A stretch of 64,000 nucleotides of DNA from Eubacterium_G segne (GTDB lineage: Bacteria; Bacillota; Clostridia; Lachnospirales; Lachnospiraceae), in assembly GCF_014287775.1 (NCBI RefSeq), contig NZ_JACOOZ010000001.1:447244-511243 (forward strand), given 5' to 3'. The notes under the pieces are model-generated. The model was not told the origin of the DNA. It saw only the letters and a program-made list of their open reading frames with translations, and did no database searches. Below, piece after piece: positions 16,337 to 24,405 of the stretch. The translations under genes and the position numbers were made by a program. Each line of letters begins with the position of its first letter. Positions within the stretch are counted from its first letter, which is position 1.

Positions 16337-16430
16337 AAAAAAAAGCTGACACTTCTGCGACTGTAATAATCGTAGAAGTCATCAGCATAATAAGCAGTTT
16401 TGGTTTCCCAAGGGAGAACTTCATTCCCTG
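16337..16430 (-). promoter_or_regulatory. Fluoride (crcB) riboswitch with intrinsic terminator
   Basis: Read on the minus strand, 16428 down to 16371 shows the crcB-motif parts in order: GGGAATGAAGTTCTCCC (P1/pseudoknot strand), AACTGC and the conserved GCTGATGACTTCTACG. The pseudoknot strand GAAGT matches ACTTC, a compensated version of the usual GGAGT/ACTCC. A terminator follows at once: GCTGA...ACTTCTACG in the aptamer 3' side pairs with CGCAGAAGTGTCAGC, followed by eight T (plus-strand A at 16337-16344). Fluoride binding would hold the aptamer and block termination, turning on the antiporter. Confidence 0.92.
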
Positions 16431-16436
16431 TGCCAT

Positions 16437-16465
16437 AGAATACTATAAATAAGATTAATTGTCAA
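16437..16465 (-). promoter_or_regulatory. Promoter of the fluoride-controlled antiporter
   Basis: TTGACA (16460-16465) and TATTCT (16437-16442) on the minus strand are 17 bases apart, placing transcription start near 16430, just at the riboswitch 5' end. Confidence 0.8.
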
Positions 16466-16528
16466 TTTTCTATGTGTTTTACTGACACAGTTTTACTGCT
16501 TATTTTTTATCCTAATTTATATATTAAT

Positions 16529-17647
16529 TTATTCTCCCCAAACTTCCCGGGCAATTTCTTTTACTAACTTCAACTTTGCCCACTGCTGTTCTTCAGTAAT
16601 TTTATTACCTATTTCACAGGACGCAAATCCACACTGCGGGCTTAAGCATAATCTGTCGAGAGGAATATATTTTGCTGCTTCATATATTCTGGCTATAACT
16701 TCTTCTTTATCCTCTAATGCCGGAGATTTTGTGGTAATAAGTCCCAGAACAACTTTTTTGTCCTGTGAAACTTTTGCCAAAGGCTCAAATCCACCTGATC
16801 TTTCATCATCATATTCTAAAAGCAATGCATCCACATTTTCTTTTGCGAACACATAGTCTGCGACTGAATCATATGGTCCGCTTGTAAAGAATGTTGAATG
16901 ATAATTTCCTCTGCATATATGTGAGGTAATAACCATATCATCCGGTTTTCCTTCTAATGCCAGATTGTTTACTGCAAGAAGTTCCTTCTTTACATCCTCT
17001 AAATCAATATTTAGTTCCTTATATCTCTGCTCTGCCGCATCACCTACAATTGCTCCCCATGTACAATCATCCAACTGAAGATTGCGGCAGCCTGCATCAT
17101 AAAATTGTTTTATAACATCCTGATAAGCAACTCCAATATCGTGAATTAATTCTTCATTAGTGCTGTAATATTTTCTTGTAGTTTCGTAATTTGCCGGTAC
17201 AATCATCTGCTGGAAAGTCTGTGCCGGTGCCGGAATTGTATATTTGGCTACCGTATTTTCATCCTCAAACTGCTTTAAAAATTTGAAGTATTCCACAAAC
17301 GGATGTGGCTTTGCCTTGATTTTACCTACAAGATAAGTATCATCAAGAACTGCTAACTCATCATTGAACTTAACACCATTTCCTGTGTTTTTGTGTTCAA
17401 CACCTTCAAATCCCCACATAAAATCTAAATGCCAAAAAGTTCTTCTGAACTCTCCGTCTGTAATGGCATGAAATCCCAATTCCTTCTGCTTTGCCACGAT
17501 CTTTGTAATTTCTTCGTTTGCAATTTTATCTAATTCTTCCTTTGTGATTTTTCCATTCTGATATGCCACTTTTGCATCTTTGAGTGCCTGTGGTCTTAAA
17601 AAACTTCCCACAAAATCATATCTAAATGGTGTCTGTAAATTGCTCAT
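16529..17647 (-). CDS. MetE C-terminal-like methionine synthase (YxjG/YxjH type)
   Basis: A 372-residue protein of the cobalamin-independent methionine synthase catalytic-domain family, half the size of full MetE. Features are PFRYDFVGSFLRP at residues 7-19, AITDGEFRRTFWHLDF, NLQLDDCTWGA, SHICRGNYHSTF with the zinc-ligand His and Cys region, and LCLSPQCGFAS carrying the C-terminal Cys ligand. The family transfers a methyl group to homocysteine-type thiols; YxjG/YxjH are linked to methionine salvage in Bacillus, though the methyl donor is unsettled. A LysR gene lies just upstream on the same strand behind a terminator. AATGGAGG supports the start. No S-box or T-box leader is visible in the short upstream gap. 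Confidence 0.9.
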   Translation of the reverse strand: MSNLQTPFRYDFVGSFLRPQALKDAKVAYQNGKITKEELDKIANEEITKIVAKQKELGFHAITDGEFRRTFWHLDFMWGFEGVEHKNTGNGVKFNDELAVLDDTYLVGKIKAKPHPFVEYFKFLKQFEDENTVAKYTIPAPAQTFQQMIVPANYETTRKYYSTNEELIHDIGVAYQDVIKQFYDAGCRNLQLDDCTWGAIVGDAAEQRYKELNIDLEDVKKELLAVNNLALEGKPDDMVITSHICRGNYHSTFFTSGPYDSVADYVFAKENVDALLLEYDDERSGGFEPLAKVSQDKKVVLGLITTKSPALEDKEEVIARIYEAAKYIPLDRLCLSPQCGFASCEIGNKITEEQQWAKLKLVKEIAREVWGE

Positions 17648-17754
17648 TATTTTAATCCTCCATTTCTAAAAGTAACTTTTTCTTTTTTATAAACAACCTT
17701 AATAGCTGACTTTATTATATTTAATGAGCTTTTCACTGTAAAATACACAAAAAA

Positions 17755-17788
17755 TAAGTTGTCCATAGTTTTAAACTATAGACAACCT
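17755..17788 (-). terminator. Terminator after the LysR gene at 17791
   Basis: GTTGTCCATAGTTT (17758-17771) pairs with AAACTATAGACAAC (17773-17786) with one mismatch and an almost absent loop. TTATTTTTTG follows on the minus strand. It starts at the lysR stop. Confidence 0.75.
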
Positions 17789-17790
17789 AT

Positions 17791-18690
17791 TTAGCCTAAA
17801 TATTTTTTTAATGCCTCTAAATATGTATTTCCTAACCTTGTAACCGTGCCCTTTTTATGGGTAATATATCCTATTCGCATATCTTTTTCATCAGCTAATG
17901 GAACGGCAATAATATCTTTTCCATTTAATTTTTTATCAATAACACCACTACATACCGTATAACCGTTTAGTCCAATTAACAGATTAAATAAAGTTGCTCT
18001 GTCCCTTACACGAATATTCTTCTTTCTCTCATAATCCGAAAAAATTTCTTCTGAGAAATAAAATGAATTATGTTCCCCCTGCTCAAAGGACATGTACGGA
18101 TACTCTTCTAATTCTTCATTGGTTATAACCGTGTTTTTTGCAAGTGGGTGTTTTCTACTTATAAACACATGTGGTTTTGCAACAAAGAGCTGGTGAAATT
18201 CCAAATCATGACTTTTAAGAATCTTATTTATTACTACTTCATTAAAATCATTAAAAAATATTATTCCTATCTCACTTCTCATATGTGCAACGTCTTCAAT
18301 AATCTCATATGTCTGTGTTTCCCTAATGCTAAAATCATACTCATCCTGACCATATTTCTTAATCAAATCAACAAATGCATTTACGGCAAAGGAATAATGT
18401 TGTGTAGAAATGCAAAACTGTTTTTTTCCTCCATTGCTACCTTTATATTTATCCTCTAGAATTGCCGCCTGCTCTAATACCTGTCTCGCATATCCTAAAA
18501 AATCTTCTCCCTCCTTAGAAAGAGTTATTCCTTTATTTGTCCTGTTAAATATAACAATATTCATTTCCTTTTCCAACTCATGTATTGCGTTAGTCAGGCT
18601 TGGTTGGGAAATATATAAGTTATTTGCTGCCTCTGTAATGGTCCCCGTTTCCGCTACCATTAATACATATTTCAACTGTTGTAATGTCAT
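17791..18690 (-). CDS. LysR-family transcriptional regulator (CysB/MetR-like context)
   Basis: A 299-residue LysR regulator. Residues 1-60 are the helix-turn-helix (LKYVLMVAETGTITEAANNLYISQPSLTNAIHELEKEM) and residues 90-299 the effector-binding domain. It sits directly upstream of the MetE-like gene on the same strand, so it may control methyl transfer or methionine salvage. That is by context only. AAAAGGATTGAAAGCATG gives a reasonable start. The terminator after it implies separate transcription from the MetE-like gene. Confidence 0.9.
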   Translation of the reverse strand: MTLQQLKYVLMVAETGTITEAANNLYISQPSLTNAIHELEKEMNIVIFNRTNKGITLSKEGEDFLGYARQVLEQAAILEDKYKGSNGGKKQFCISTQHYSFAVNAFVDLIKKYGQDEYDFSIRETQTYEIIEDVAHMRSEIGIIFFNDFNEVVINKILKSHDLEFHQLFVAKPHVFISRKHPLAKNTVITNEELEEYPYMSFEQGEHNSFYFSEEIFSDYERKKNIRVRDRATLFNLLIGLNGYTVCSGVIDKKLNGKDIIAVPLADEKDMRIGYITHKKGTVTRLGNTYLEALKKYLG

Positions 18691-18770
18691 GCTTTCAATC
18701 CTTTTATATATTTTAATATAGTAATTATAACATGATTTTATTAACTATCCTACTATGTGAAATACTCTTT

Positions 18771-19721
18771 TTAAGCCGTTTGCCTCTCGGCAAGCTGCTT
18801 CTTTAATTCCTCTATTTCTTTTTCATATTTGTCTAATCGGTTCTGCTTTTCGTCCAGCTCTTTCTGCATTATTTTCCGTTCAGCTTCTCCTCTTGCTTCT
18901 CCTCTTGCTTCTCCACTCATTCTTGCATCCTTCACCATGTCATCAATTGCCTTACACATATCCTGCTTTTCCTCCTTCTCTTCAATCTTTATGTTAATGT
19001 TTGCACATTCCCTTATTACCACCATGGCATCCCTTTCCATGTTTGAGTATACACTATGCTTCTCTTTTAATAAGTAATTCATCTTCTCCTTATCCCCTGA
19101 TGCCTTCATAAATTCTATTATGTACCTGAAATCCGACATAAACTTTTCGGAATTGTTAATCTCATGGGGATCTATGAGATTAATCCTGTAATCCGGAATC
19201 AGTTTTAATATTTCCTTATCATCAATACTTAACATTTCGTGGAGACTTCTTGGACCGTCCCATGGTCTGTCTCCAAAATATACCGTCAGGGTTATTATTC
19301 CGGCCATCTTATCTTCTTTCTTAAGCCCTGACAAAAATTCACTTCCACTGCTTAAATTACCTTTTCTTCTGTTTTCCCTTGATTTTCTCTCCACCTGGTC
19401 GGCGTACCCCATAAAATCATATAAGCCATTTCTTACCGGCTGGGCATAATGTACATTGGATGCGTTTTCAATTCCCAAAAGCATGTAAACAATGTTTCCG
19501 CTTTTCTTTATGACACACATCTTCTCTAAATCCCTTACTCTGTCCCTTGTAATTAGCTTTCCACTCTCCCCTTCCATTAATAACAGTTCTTCTGCACTGA
19601 TTTCCTTTAACATGTCATACTTTATAATCTGCCTTCCCCCATATATGGCATAATTGAAAACATCTGCAAATCTCACGTTATCTGACATGTACTTCTTGGT
19701 TGCTATATCCTTTTTTCTCAT
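18771..19721 (-). CDS. Rpn-family recombination-promoting nuclease/putative transposase
   Basis: A 316-residue full-length member of the Rpn/YhgA-like PD-(D/E)XK family, represented in this window by four copies or pieces. The core is residues 1-200: KYMSDNVRFADVFNYAIYGG, DLEKMCVIKKSGNIVYMLLGIENAS, PVRNGLYDFMGYADQVE and TVYFGDRPWDGPRSLHEML. The segment usually written IEHQS in this family reads IENAS, so a key Gln may be altered. The C-terminus is a charged coiled coil with GEAR repeats and DEKQNRLDKYEKEIEELKKQ. AGAGAGGTGTTATATG marks the start. No terminal inverted repeats or target-site duplication were found. Confidence 0.88.
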   Translation of the reverse strand: MRKKDIATKKYMSDNVRFADVFNYAIYGGRQIIKYDMLKEISAEELLLMEGESGKLITRDRVRDLEKMCVIKKSGNIVYMLLGIENASNVHYAQPVRNGLYDFMGYADQVERKSRENRRKGNLSSGSEFLSGLKKEDKMAGIITLTVYFGDRPWDGPRSLHEMLSIDDKEILKLIPDYRINLIDPHEINNSEKFMSDFRYIIEFMKASGDKEKMNYLLKEKHSVYSNMERDAMVVIRECANINIKIEEKEEKQDMCKAIDDMVKDARMSGEARGEARGEAERKIMQKELDEKQNRLDKYEKEIEELKKQLAERQTA

Positions 19722-19751
19722 ATAACACCTCTCTTCCTTTTAATATTTCGA

Positions 19752-19814
19752 GGTGTATACTATTAGTTTTTCTTAATCTTCTTATAGTATACACCGGATG
19801 TAAAAAAAATACAA
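19752..19814 (-). repeat. Conserved rpn promoter/inverted repeat, copy 2
   Basis: Twelve-base arms GGTGTATACTAT (19752-19763) and ATAGTATACACC (19784-19795) are perfectly complementary. On the minus strand TTGTAT (19809-19814) and TATACT (19786-19791) are 17 bases apart and form a promoter whose -10 lies inside one arm. The block is nearly identical at 14418-14478. It could be an operator or an mRNA 5' hairpin for rpn. From 19815 to 19981 no gene is visible. Confidence 0.7.
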
Positions 19815-19981
19815 TAGCACAATATAAGCCTTATAAAGTACAAACCACCATTGTGCCTGCCCCAATATTCAATTTGCATTTATCCGTTCTTACATTGCAG
19901 TATTGTAATTACATCTTGTATCAATTATAATATATATTATTCGTTACTTTGTCAAGTGTTTTTTGTGATATTATAAAATAA

Positions 19982-20212
19982 TTAAAATTCTAATCTCATC
20001 TGATTCCACACTACGTTTCCGTGTGTTGAATGCTCTGAAATACCTTCATTTATAAATCCGAATTTAGAGTAACACGGTACTAAAGCATCCTTGCATGTTA
20101 GTACTAAGCCTTTTCTTCCCTGTATTTGCACATCATTAATTGCCTGTGTAATTAATCTTCCTGCAAGCCCACGTTTACGATAATCAGGAATAGTATTTAC
20201 TCCAAAAATCAT
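19982..20212 (-). pseudogene. GNAT acetyltransferase C-terminal fragment
   Basis: A 76-residue reading frame contains the acetyl-CoA-binding motif of GNAT enzymes (PDYRKRGLAGRLITQAI) followed by the usual final strands (CYSKFGFINEG). The first half of the fold, about 80-100 residues, is missing, and no ribosome binding site precedes the ATG at 20212. It is most likely a truncated gene. Its ATG overlaps the stop of the small frame at 20209. Confidence 0.6.
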
Positions 20213-20382
20213 TTGCCATTTTCCTTTTCCATAACAAAAACTTCATTTCCATGCTCTTTTATTATTTCCACTAAATCATTAGTTTTAATCCAGATTGTAG
20301 CTGTATTATCCTTTGGATGAACCCCTACGATTCCGGGATATTCAAAAAAACATTCCTCTATAAACACCTTAACTTTTATCAT
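20209..20382 (-). CDS. Possible small protein of 57 residues, unknown
   Basis: ATG at 20382 opens a 57-codon frame, MIKVKVFIEECFFEYPGIVG then a mixed polar tail ending EVFVMEKENGK. Its TGA overlaps the ATG of the GNAT fragment (ATGA), suggesting either coupling or that both derive from one frame-shifted gene. I recognise no family and no strong ribosome binding site. Confidence 0.3.
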   Translation of the reverse strand: MIKVKVFIEECFFEYPGIVGVHPKDNTATIWIKTNDLVEIIKEHGNEVFVMEKENGK

Positions 20383-20453
20383 CGTACACTAATTTTACTC
20401 ATATTTATTAAACTTTTCCAATACTTTTTGCTTCCTGCTACACATTTATATGA

Positions 20454-20482
20454 TTTACTTTTAATTTTTTCTATGTTATAAT
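20454..20482 (+). promoter_or_regulatory. Promoter of the MarR-TSUP operon
   Basis: TTTACT (20454-20459) and a perfect TATAAT (20477-20482) are 17 bases apart, about 50 bases before the MarR start. Confidence 0.55.
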
Positions 20483-20533
20483 ACTTCAAATTTTAACTAT
20501 TCATTTTTGTACTTTTATATTGGAGGATGTATT

Positions 20534-20968
20534 ATGCGAACAGGCATTGAATTTGCTCATAAAATTTCTTTAGCTTACTCTGCAATGTGTAAGCCTTTAT
20601 GCCATCAGATAAATTTACCTCAGACAGCATTTGATATTCTGATGTTTTTATCCAATAATCCGGAATTTACCACTGCCCGAGATATTGTTGAAATCAGAAA
20701 AATCAAGGCAAATCTTGTATCCGTCAATGTGGACCGGTTAGTAAATGACGGATATCTTATCAGAAAAGAAGTGGAAGGTGACCGGCGCAAGCACCAACTT
20801 GTATGCACTCCTAAGGCAGATGAAATAATTAACATGGGACTTATTCTTCAAAAAAACTTTGTAGACAGGATTTTCGAAGATATAGATGAAGAAACTAAAG
20901 ATGCCATTTACAGTTGCATTAGCAAGATGAATTCAAATCTCAATGAAATTTTAGAGGAGGTTCAATAA
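20534..20968 (+). CDS. MarR-family transcriptional regulator
   Basis: A 144-residue winged-helix regulator. The recognition region is ARDIVEIRKIKANLVSVNVDRLVNDGYLIRKEVEGDRRKHQLVCT, with the DRR wing typical of MarR near residue 82. The start at 20534 follows GGAGG by seven bases; an earlier in-frame start at 20507 has no such site. Its stop TAA abuts the ATG of the TSUP transporter gene, so the two are co-translated. It likely responds to a small molecule and governs the transporter, which is inference from context. Confidence 0.9.
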   Translation: MRTGIEFAHKISLAYSAMCKPLCHQINLPQTAFDILMFLSNNPEFTTARDIVEIRKIKANLVSVNVDRLVNDGYLIRKEVEGDRRKHQLVCTPKADEIINMGLILQKNFVDRIFEDIDEETKDAIYSCISKMNSNLNEILEEVQ

Positions 20969-21745
20969 ATGGACATTTTAATAACATTTGTAGTAACATT
21001 TTTTGCAGGAATGGGTGCAGGACTTGGAACCGGTTTTGCAGGAATGAGTGCAGCTGCAGTTATCAGCCCAATGTTAATTACATTTCTTGGCATGGACCCA
21101 TATATGGCTGTGGGAATTGCCCTGTCATCAGATGTTTTAGCCAGTGCTGTTTCTGCCTATACATACGGAAAAAATAAAAATCTTGATATAAGAAACGGAC
21201 TTATTATGATGGTTAGCGTTTTAGCATTCACTGTTGTAGGAAGCTATATTTCAAGCCTTGTTCCATCTACAACCATGGGAAACTTTTCTGTTTTTATGAC
21301 CTTTCTTTTGGGAATTAAATTTATTGTAAAGCCTGTTATGACAACCAAAGAAGCAATGACCGATGTTCCTGCCAAAAAGCGTGCCATTCAGTCAGTTATT
21401 TGTGGCGTTTTAATTGGATTTATATGTGGTTTCGTTGGTGCCGGGGGAGGTATGATGATGCTCCTTATTTTAACTTCAGTTTTGGGATATGAACTTAAAA
21501 CTGCCGTGGGAACCAGCGTATTCATTATGACATTTACAGCATTTACCGGTGCAGCCTCACACTTTGCCATTGGAGGTGCCCCTGATGTAACGGTCTGGAT
21601 TTTGTGTATTATATTTACATTATTATGGGCAAGAATTGCTGCCGTGTTTGCCAACAAAGCTACGCCAAAAACCTTAAACCGTGCCACAGGTATTATACTT
21701 GTTATACTTGGAATTGTAGTTATGGCATTTTCAATGTTTGCATAA
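20969..21745 (+). CDS. TSUP-family (TauE/SafE) membrane transporter
   Basis: A 258-residue protein with eight or so membrane helices in two repeats, typical of TauE/SafE anion exporters. Marks are the first repeat GMGAGLGTGFAGMSAAAVISP and the second repeat ICGFVGAGGGMMMLLILTSVLGYELKTAVGTS. The family exports sulfite, sulfoacetate or related organic anions, or takes up some of them; the substrate here cannot be told. It is the second gene of a MarR operon, starting directly at the MarR stop. Confidence 0.9.
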   Translation: MDILITFVVTFFAGMGAGLGTGFAGMSAAAVISPMLITFLGMDPYMAVGIALSSDVLASAVSAYTYGKNKNLDIRNGLIMMVSVLAFTVVGSYISSLVPSTTMGNFSVFMTFLLGIKFIVKPVMTTKEAMTDVPAKKRAIQSVICGVLIGFICGFVGAGGGMMMLLILTSVLGYELKTAVGTSVFIMTFTAFTGAASHFAIGGAPDVTVWILCIIFTLLWARIAAVFANKATPKTLNRATGIILVILGIVVMAFSMFA

Positions 21746-21752
21746 TTGTTGT

Positions 21753-21790
21753 AAAAGTGTCCCTCAATTAAATTTGCAGGGACACTTTTT
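21753..21790 (+). terminator. Intrinsic terminator of the MarR-TSUP operon
   Basis: A perfect 12-bp stem joins AAAAGTGTCCCT (21753-21764) with AGGGACACTTTT (21778-21789), followed by T. It begins eight bases after the TSUP stop. Confidence 0.9.
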
Positions 21791-21797
21791 ACTATAT

Positions 21798-21930
21798 TTA
21801 TAAATTACATATGGCATATAGTGGTATATTTTCCATCCACTCCTGGTTAATGTACTTCATTGTTGAAAATCTGACTGCAGTATCCGGGCTATACTTATCA
21901 CAAAATGCTTTTAAACTCTTTGATTTAATG
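21798..21930 (-). pseudogene. 3' remnant of a DUF4143-type AAA ATPase
   Basis: A minus-strand frame ending at 21798 reads KSKSLKAFCDKYSPDTAVRF then MKYINQEWMENIPLYAICNL. This matches the typical C-terminus of Lachnospiraceae AAA/DUF4143 ATPases (a Y-x-P ... R-S ... W-x-x-N-I-P-L-Y-A-I pattern). Nothing of the ATPase domain precedes it before 22012, so it is a fragment. Confidence 0.55.
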
Positions 21931-22012
21931 TTACAAAATTAGTATATCACATTTTTTCTTTATTCTACTGTATATGTTGTGATGATTGTATCCTCATCTT
22001 TATTTAAATATT

Positions 22013-23344
22013 CTATCCTAATATGAATTCCCCATTATCTCCAACTGTTACCTTTGTTTTATAAAATGCCTTAACTCCTTCTAACATATATAGTGCATCT
22101 TTTGTACCGGCTGTCTCATATGGCGAATGCATTGCCAACTGGGCAAGCCCGATATCTACTGTATTAATAGATATGTGACTGTTTGCTATGTTTCCCAGAG
22201 TTGAACCGCCGGGAATATCTGAACGGTTTACATAAGTTTGAGTCGGTACTGCTGCCTCCTTACAAATTTCTTTAAACACTGCTGCCGACATTCCATCTGT
22301 GGTATATTTTTGGTTTGCATTGTACTTTATAACTATTCCATTATTCATATAAGGTCTGTTAGTAGGGTCTGCCTTTTCCATATAATTAGGGTGAACACCA
22401 TGGGCATTATCCGCAGATAACATAAATGACCGGGAATATGCCCGAATCATATCTTCTCCATTTATTCCCATACACAAACCGATTCTATTAAGAACATCTG
22501 ACAAAAACGTAGAATCCGCCCCTTGCTTTGTTGTACTACCAACCTCTTCATTATCAAAAATGGCACAAACCGTAACGCTATTGGAATCAGACCCACCTGC
22601 AGCAATATGCGCCTTCATACAACTATAGGCACACATAATATCATCAAGCCTTGGTGCTGACATAAATTCACCATTACATCCTAAAACAGTTCCCTTTTGT
22701 CTGTTATATAAAAACAAATCTGAACTAACTATGGAATCCTCATTTACTCCGGCAACATCTGCCATTACTTTATAAAAAATTCCCTTAGATGTCAGTTCTC
22801 CAAACAGTGGAATCATATCTTTTTGAGGATTATATTTGACCCCCGTGTTGGCTTCTCTATTCATATGGATTGCCAGATTCGGAATAATACACAAATCTCT
22901 TTCAACATTTACCAGCACCGGTTTTATTTTCATTCCATCCTTAACAATAATACGTCCTGCCACTGACAACGGTCTGTCAAACCACGGTGCCATAAGCATT
23001 CCACCATATTTTTCCACATTTAATGAAAGGTACCTGTTGTCTTCTACCATTTCCGGATTTTCCTTTATTTTAAATGCCGGTGAGTCACTATGGGCTGCTG
23101 CTATTTGAAAATTTGAAATCTTATTATTCTTTGGTATACAAAATGCAATTATTGAAGAGCCGTTTCTTGTAACATAATATTTTTCTCCCGGTAACAAATT
23201 CCATTTATCCTGCTCATTTAATTGTGAATATCCGTTTTTTTTAAGCATCTCTGCAAAATTTGCCGTCACATGAAATGCACTGGGACTTTCATCTATAAAC
23301 TCCATAAGTTCCTTTGAAAAATCAATAAATCTGCTTTCTTCCAT
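22013..23344 (-). CDS. apeB: M18-family aminopeptidase
   Basis: A 443-residue zinc aminopeptidase of the aspartyl/PepM18 family, cytosolic, releasing N-terminal residues from peptides. Metal and catalytic segments are AAAHSDSPAFKIK near residue 85 (His ligand), SAPRLDDIMCAY (bridging Asp), IFDNEEVGSTTKQGA (catalytic Glu and ligand Glu) and a C-terminal LAMHSPYETAG (His ligand). Its length fits the family. I place the start at 23344 because GGAGG lies five bases before that ATG; an in-frame start at 23356 would put the site inside the gene. The sfsA gene lies 28 bases upstream on the same strand. Confidence 0.93.
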   Translation of the reverse strand: MEESRFIDFSKELMEFIDESPSAFHVTANFAEMLKKNGYSQLNEQDKWNLLPGEKYYVTRNGSSIIAFCIPKNNKISNFQIAAAHSDSPAFKIKENPEMVEDNRYLSLNVEKYGGMLMAPWFDRPLSVAGRIIVKDGMKIKPVLVNVERDLCIIPNLAIHMNREANTGVKYNPQKDMIPLFGELTSKGIFYKVMADVAGVNEDSIVSSDLFLYNRQKGTVLGCNGEFMSAPRLDDIMCAYSCMKAHIAAGGSDSNSVTVCAIFDNEEVGSTTKQGADSTFLSDVLNRIGLCMGINGEDMIRAYSRSFMLSADNAHGVHPNYMEKADPTNRPYMNNGIVIKYNANQKYTTDGMSAAVFKEICKEAAVPTQTYVNRSDIPGGSTLGNIANSHISINTVDIGLAQLAMHSPYETAGTKDALYMLEGVKAFYKTKVTVGDNGEFILG

Positions 23345-23372
23345 AAATGCCTCCATATAACTTATCTAAAAG

Positions 23373-24029
23373 TTAATTTATTATCTCTAGGGTATCCCTT
23401 CCCACTTTGCATGTCAAATACAAAATTTTCACTCCGGCTTCTTTTGCCTCCTGTAATGCCACACCAAATTCAGGATGAGTATCTATATTAGGACGTACTT
23501 CATTAATTCCTTCCATCTGAATCACAAATGCTATTGCACATTCATAACCCGCCCTTTTTGCCTTAATTAATTCTCTTAAATGCTTAATTCCCCTTGTGGT
23601 AGGTGCATCAGGGAAATATCCTATTCCATCTATTTCCAAGGTGCATCCCTTTACTTCCATAAGATATTCCTGATTTCCTTTTCTCATATAAAAGTCAATT
23701 CTGGAATCTCCGTATTTATACTCCGGCTTAATGTAATCATAATCCTTTGTTTCTAACCACTCTTTCACTACCTTGTTTGGTGCCTGACTATCCATATTAA
23801 TCCAACCAAAATTTTTCTTATATACAGCCACTAAGTCATATAAAGTCTTCCTATTTGGATTGTCAGAAACCTCCAGCCTTACAGGAGTTTTAGGAATCAA
23901 CAATTCCTTACAACGCCCTGTATTTTTTACATGCACGGTATTTACAACTCCTTCTATATCAACATGGGCAATAAACCTGTTAGGACGGTCAATAAATATT
24001 CCCTCAACAATTTCTCTATACCTCACCAA
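23373..24029 (-). CDS. sfsA: SfsA, sugar fermentation stimulation protein
   Basis: A 218-residue SfsA, with an N-terminal OB-like part and a C-terminal nuclease-like (PD-(D/E)XK) domain. Conserved segments are RPNRFIAHVDIEG, HVKNTGRCKELLIP, KTLYDLVAVYK, SRIDFYMRKGNQEYLMEVKGCTLE (acidic and Lys active-site-like residues) and FPDAPTTRGIKHLRELI. The cellular function is poorly defined; in E. coli overexpression affects maltose use and DNA binding has been reported. The start appears to be TTG at 24029 with GGGAG six bases away, or the adjacent GTG. Confidence 0.92.
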   Translation of the reverse strand: MVRYREIVEGIFIDRPNRFIAHVDIEGVVNTVHVKNTGRCKELLIPKTPVRLEVSDNPNRKTLYDLVAVYKKNFGWINMDSQAPNKVVKEWLETKDYDYIKPEYKYGDSRIDFYMRKGNQEYLMEVKGCTLEIDGIGYFPDAPTTRGIKHLRELIKAKRAGYECAIAFVIQMEGINEVRPNIDTHPEFGVALQEAKEAGVKILYLTCKVGRDTLEIIN

Positions 24030-24039
24030 TTGTTCTCCC

Positions 24040-24284
24040 TGCCATTTTTATAACAACATTGCCTGAATGTTCCACATCGGCATCCTACTGTAAACGGCTC
24101 AATCAAACTTGCCACCTACTGTAACCTTATGTCCTGTATTAGGTCCATGCATAAATACCGCAACATCAGTTCCGCATACACTTGAATAAATGTTTCTAAC
24201 AAGTACATCATTATCCCCTACTTCCGGCAATGGAATTTCTCTAATCTCTACTTTCTCTTTTCCTAAATAAATACCTGCTTTCAT
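24040..24284 (-). pseudogene. Zinc-dependent alcohol dehydrogenase remnant
   Basis: Residues 1-58 from the ATG at 24284 (MKAGIYLGKEKVEIREIPLP, then NIYSSVCGTDVAVFMHG) are the N-terminus of a medium-chain zinc dehydrogenase, including the catalytic Cys-Gly-Thr-Asp. The frame stops after VGGKFD. A downstream stretch in another frame (24040-24085, EHSGNVVIKM) resembles the family's last residues. About 270 residues between are gone. Confidence 0.7.
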
Positions 24285-24405
24285 AAATAACTCCTGTTTT
24301 GATAATATTATCTTAAAGAAAATTAACGTATATGTCTAATATAGACATACTTATTTTATTAAGAATAATATCCCAAAAATAATTTTAATGCAACTATTCA
24401 GCCTT

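Noticed and set aside
16041..16436. A 131-codon minus-strand open frame beginning MAQGMKF
   Set aside because: It covers the fluoride riboswitch, its terminator and the start of the antiporter in another frame; the translated N-terminus is just aptamer sequence.
18771..19721. Classifying the rpn gene as a complete insertion sequence
   Set aside because: No terminal inverted repeats or target-site duplication were seen around it; the conserved upstream inverted repeat has no partner downstream.
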